Below, in pieces: positions 39,433 to 41,516 of a DNA stretch of 41,516 bases (position 1 is the stretch's first letter; each line of letters opens with the position of its first letter). Both the position numbers and the translations under genes were made by a program. The notes under the pieces are model-generated. The model ran no database searches and had not been told where the DNA came from. It saw nothing but the letters and a program-made list of their open reading frames with translations. Source of the DNA: a virus. The stretch spans positions 1 to 41,516 of IMG/VR virus record IMGVR_UViG_3300008450_000104, one strand, 5' to 3'.

Positions 39433-39463
39433 AATTAATTTCCTCAAAAATTTGGATGTAATA

Positions 39464-39492
39464 AGTATACCCCCCAAACAAATAAATGTCAA
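39464..39492 (-). promoter_or_regulatory. Strong sigma70-type promoter, leftward (minus) early operon
   Basis: Minus strand TTGACA (39492-39487), a 17-base spacer, TATACT (39469-39464). Consensus -35 and near-consensus -10, 32 bases before the ATG at 39432. Confidence 0.82.
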
Positions 39493-39516
39493 CCTTTGTT
39501 AAATTAAATTTTAAAC

Positions 39517-39545
39517 TTGACATCGAAGGGTCACACCGTTATATA
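39517..39545 (+). promoter_or_regulatory. Strong sigma70-type promoter, rightward (plus) operon
   Basis: TTGACA (39517-39522), a 17-base spacer, TATATA (39540-39545), followed by TAATG. It stands back to back with the minus promoter; the whole 151-base gap 39433-39583 is a divergent control region and holds no gene that I can see. Confidence 0.8.
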
Positions 39546-39583
39546 TAATGTACGCGAACGTTAAACACTGACTTGGAGTTGAT

Positions 39584-39805
39584 ATGGAAACGTTGTACGT
39601 CATTGGTATTATAACTTTATTTATTTGTATTAGTTATATGGTTATATTACCTATATTATGGAAACGTATGAATAAATTTAATCAAAGTTTATTTGAACGT
39701 TGTTGGGAGCACGAAAAGTTCTTAATGACTATTTATGATAGGTGTGACGAGCAGATTCAAGAAGAAATAGAAAAATATCTTAATAACGTACCTCCTTTAC
39801 GATAA
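39584..39805 (+). CDS. Small single-pass membrane protein, 73 aa
   Basis: Starts METLYVIGIITLFICISYMV, a membrane helix over residues 4-26, followed by a Trp/Lys-containing cytoplasmic helix (LWKRMNKFNQSLFERCWEHE) and an acidic tail. GGAG about 6 bases upstream. First gene of the plus-strand operon behind the promoter at 39517-39545 and 12 bases before the metallopeptidase gene. Function unknown. Confidence 0.68.
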   Translation: METLYVIGIITLFICISYMVILPILWKRMNKFNQSLFERCWEHEKFLMTIYDRCDEQIQEEIEKYLNNVPPLR

Positions 39806-39817
39806 CATGGAGTTTGT

Positions 39818-40288
39818 ATGCCACCACGCAAAAAGCGAATCACCAAAAAAGCATTGTTTCAAAAAACTATCGAAATTATCCAACCCATCCTGCGATTGAG
39901 TGACTGGAAGATTATGGTGGTTTTTTCCCATTCTCAGCGGATGAAAGAGACGGCAACGTGTGAAGCTGCACCAGAGTATAAAGTAGCTAAAATTAGATTA
40001 AATTCATACGAAATGCCCAATCTATCTCATGAAGAAATCGTATCCACCGCCATTCACGAAATGTTGCATTGTGTCTTGTGGGAATTGGGAGAATGGGGAT
40101 ATAAACTTAGCCGAAAGGACGAGACTAAATTAGAATTGAGTAGAAAATATGAAGAAGCAGCCGTCACCAATCTAGAAAAGATTTTTTTACCTCTTCTAGA
40201 AGAAACCATCAACGCTGAACTTAAGGTACACGGATATTATGGGGTTGACTTGACTTTTACTGATTTCGGTGTGTCTACCGAAAGATAA
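39818..40288 (+). CDS. HExxH zinc metallopeptidase-like protein, 156 aa
   Basis: The zincin motif is in IVSTAIHEMLHCVLWELGE (H-E-x-L-H). A basic N-terminus (MPPRKKRITKKALFQK) precedes a strand-rich part (DWKIMVVFSHSQ, KVAKIRLNSYEM) typical of SprT/ImmA-like small metalloproteins, where a third ligand lies downstream, here unclear. Such proteins may cleave or bind host repressors or DNA-protein crosslinks. GGAG 7 bases upstream supports the start. The operon ends 25 bases later at the terminator. Catalytic activity is inferred from the motif only. Confidence 0.75.
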   Translation: MPPRKKRITKKALFQKTIEIIQPILRLSDWKIMVVFSHSQRMKETATCEAAPEYKVAKIRLNSYEMPNLSHEEIVSTAIHEMLHCVLWELGEWGYKLSRKDETKLELSRKYEEAAVTNLEKIFLPLLEETINAELKVHGYYGVDLTFTDFGVSTER

Positions 40289-40312
40289 ATAATACTTATA
40301 TAGGTAAGTTTA

Positions 40313-40359
40313 GAAAGGGTTTATGTAACAGAAATGTTATATAAGCCCTTTCGTTTTTT
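40313..40359 (+). terminator. Intrinsic terminator of the plus-strand metallopeptidase operon
   Basis: A 17-bp stem (40313-40329 with 40336-40352, two G.U pairs) and a 6-base loop are followed by G and TTTTTT (40354-40359). A textbook rho-independent terminator, 25 bases after the stop at 40288. Confidence 0.9.
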
Positions 40360-40385
40360 ACACACTTTAATGTATTGTATATTAT
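40357..40385 (+). promoter_or_regulatory. Sigma70-type promoter behind the terminator
   Basis: TTTACA (40357-40362), a 17-base spacer, TATTAT (40380-40385). The -35 box overlaps the terminator T-run. If used, transcription would start near 40392, after the ATG at 40384, so the first gene may start at the in-frame ATG 40429. Confidence 0.55.
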
Positions 40386-40560
40386 GATACACACTATTAT
40401 TGATGTTTGGGGATACTTAAACATTATAATGGTTATAGTACTAATACTGTTTGGGTTAAACCCCAGCGGGTTTCTTGATGTGGTAGATTGGGTTCATCGT
40501 CGTTATGTTAACATACACAAATGGATACGAAATCTATGGCAAAAGAACAAAGTAATTTAG
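40384..40560 (+). CDS. Small single-pass membrane protein, 58 aa (or 43 aa from ATG 40429)
   Basis: From ATG 40384: MIHTIIDVWGYLNIIMVIVL with a hydrophobic helix over residues 12-24, then a polar/basic C-terminal half (WVHRRYVNIHKWIRNLWQKN). No clear ribosome binding site stands before either ATG (40384 or 40429), so the start is uncertain. It overlaps the following gene by 40 bases. Function unknown. Confidence 0.5.
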   Translation: MIHTIIDVWGYLNIIMVIVLILFGLNPSGFLDVVDWVHRRYVNIHKWIRNLWQKNKVI

Positions 40561-41030
40561 ATCCAAAGATGGCACTTAAGAAAACCCAAATCGAAGCATC
40601 TATTGACCTCAAACGCCAAGAGTTGATGGCTGATTTGGAACTTAAGAAAACTGAAAATGAATTGCGTAAAATGGAAGCTCATTCGACGGCAAAAGATGTC
40701 GCCAGTAAGTTTATTGGTAAGACGGCAATTCCGTGGATTGTACTATTAGTTATTGTCGGCGTTGTATCAAGTGCATTCCTCCCATCTGAATCACTCCCGG
40801 CAGTTATCGGATTAGTGTCTACTGCGGTAATGGCATTTATCACGATGTTGAGTGGTATCACGGGGACTAGAGAAAAAGAAGAGAAGCCGGAAATTGAAAT
40901 CATCAAGAGCCTTATCAAGCAATTGGATGAAGCTCGTGAACCAATGAACGTAGAATTGGATGGTGATAATGTAGTAGTGTCAAAAGGCAACACCACAATG
41001 AAAACCACAGGCAAGAAAAGAGGAAGATAA
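40521..41030 (+). CDS. Coiled-coil protein with two membrane helices, 169 aa
   Basis: Begins MDTKSMAKEQ; the in-frame ATG at 40536 (MAKEQSNLDPK) is an alternative start. A charged helix (ALKKTQIEASIDLKRQELMA, DLELKKTENELRKMEAHST) precedes two hydrophobic segments (IPWIVLLVIVGVVSSAF and LPAVIGLVSTAVMAFITML), then a charged tail ending GKKRGR. The plan matches inner-membrane phage proteins with a cytoplasmic coiled coil. The stop overlaps the next start by 1 base. A lysis or holin-related function is possible, not established. Confidence 0.7.
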   Translation: MDTKSMAKEQSNLDPKMALKKTQIEASIDLKRQELMADLELKKTENELRKMEAHSTAKDVASKFIGKTAIPWIVLLVIVGVVSSAFLPSESLPAVIGLVSTAVMAFITMLSGITGTREKEEKPEIEIIKSLIKQLDEAREPMNVELDGDNVVVSKGNTTMKTTGKKRGR

Positions 41031-41395
41031 TGTTCATACCAAATAAAACCTTTCATGCAATAAGAGTAAGCATACTATCGGTTATTACTGTTTTGTTGCT
41101 TGTCATTGCCGTCGAATCGGTTTTATATATTCAGTTGTCACAAGACACTAATAAAAAACTTACGGATTTATCTGCAACGTTAGATTCAATATCAAATAAA
41201 ACATCTAACAAGCATAGAGTTGTAGATAATCAAATAACAGATGCCGTAACATCTATCAGAGAAGTGTCAACTGGTATAAACGTTATCAACGAACAACTAA
41301 CTACCAACAAGCGATTAGTCCAAATACTCATCGATAATGAATGTAAAGTTCAGCCATATTATATGGATAGTCGATTGAGGGAGTTTTGTCAATAA
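41030..41395 (+). CDS. Membrane-anchored coiled-coil protein, 121 aa, spanin-like layout
   Basis: N-terminal hydrophobic segment (VSILSVITVLLLVIAVESVL, residues 13-32), then a helical, Asn/Thr-rich region (LSQDTNKKLTDLSATLDSIS) and IREVSTGINVINEQLTTNKR, and a C-terminal part with two cysteines (CKVQPYYMDSRLREFC). Type II membrane topology with an outside coiled coil resembles an i-spanin or membrane tether. The start codon overlaps the upstream stop (TAATG). Function inferred from topology only. Confidence 0.68.
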   Translation: MFIPNKTFHAIRVSILSVITVLLLVIAVESVLYIQLSQDTNKKLTDLSATLDSISNKTSNKHRVVDNQITDAVTSIREVSTGINVINEQLTTNKRLVQILIDNECKVQPYYMDSRLREFCQ

Positions 41396-41412
41396 TCTTT
41401 TTGGAGAAAGGT

Positions 41413-41516
41413 ATGCTTAAAGGCTTTACACAAATTTTCAAAGACAGTAATGATTGGAATGAAAAAACAATTATTGGGTTTATGTCATTTGCTGTAATGG
41501 TTGCGATTGCAGTTGT
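41413..41516 (+). CDS. Small membrane protein, partial (runs off the right edge)
   Basis: The ATG at 41413 is preceded by GGAGAAAGG. The visible 34 codons read MLKGFTQIFKDSNDWNEKTI and then a hydrophobic segment beginning IGFMSFAVMV. The N-terminal helix plus membrane segment resembles short phage membrane proteins, possibly holin-like. The C-terminus is outside the window. Confidence 0.6.
   Translation, partial: MLKGFTQIFKDSNDWNEKTIIGFMSFAVMVAIAV

Overview
The window is a piece of the genome of a tailed, contractile-tail (myovirus) bacteriophage, distantly related to T4. The evidence is a set of T4-type core genes in phage-like packing, with start/stop overlaps and gaps of a few bases: a gp6-like baseplate wedge protein, a gp25-like protein, an OB-fold hub protein resembling gp5, a gp55-like late sigma factor, a gp61-like primase and a gp47/gp46-type recombination nuclease. 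The DNA is AT-rich, and most genes have good GGAG/AGGAG ribosome binding sites, so the host probably uses canonical Shine-Dalgarno initiation. The gene mix (Hsp20, TPS/TPSP-repeat virion proteins, many short membrane proteins) resembles aquatic T4-like phages, but the host cannot be named from this sequence. No integrase, transposon or CRISPR array was seen.

Layout. Nearly everything from position 1 to 39432 is on the minus strand; 39584 to the end is on the plus strand, with back-to-back sigma70-type promoters in the 39433-39583 gap. In minus-strand transcription order: (i) 39432-32864, an early/accessory region of small membrane, coiled-coil and zinc-binding proteins, a GreA-like factor, a tmRNA gene, an HNH nuclease and an HD hydrolase; (ii) 32727-32036, an Hsp20 unit that ends in a Cys-rich micro-ORF, an unusual hairpin and an intrinsic terminator; (iii) 32025-28289, a membrane/coiled-coil protein, then UV-damage endonuclease, glycosyltransferase and an IMP dehydrogenase/GMP reductase family enzyme; (iv) 28278-8275, a lytic-transglycosylase-like protein, a small membrane protein, the late sigma factor, and then a long baseplate/tail block (hub, gp25, gp6, a very large gpI/gp7-like protein with a LamG-like domain, and several repeat-rich surface proteins); (v) 8249-3805, PD-(D/E)XK nuclease, primase and a fused Mre11-Rad50 protein; (vi) 3792-1, two tail-fibre-like proteins, the last a Thr/Pro/Ser repeat protein running off the left edge. 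The plus-strand arm has a HExxH metallopeptidase-like protein and more membrane/coiled-coil proteins, and runs off the right edge.

How it may work. Good TTGACA/TATAAT-like promoters were found only in the 30.8-40.4 kb region, which fits early transcription by the host polymerase. The gp55-like factor would then direct the structural block. The tmRNA and GreA-like factor point to phage control of stalled ribosomes and paused RNA polymerase. UvdE, the Mre11-Rad50 fusion, the primase and two nucleases form a DNA repair/recombination/replication set. The most unusual features are small ones: a 21-codon Cys-rich ORF whose 3' end forms a hairpin displaying an 11-nt perfect complement of the 16S rRNA 3' tail, a compact three-way-junction leader RNA with its own micro-ORF, a long 5'-terminal hairpin ahead of a GC-rich gene, and the single-polypeptide Mre11-Rad50.
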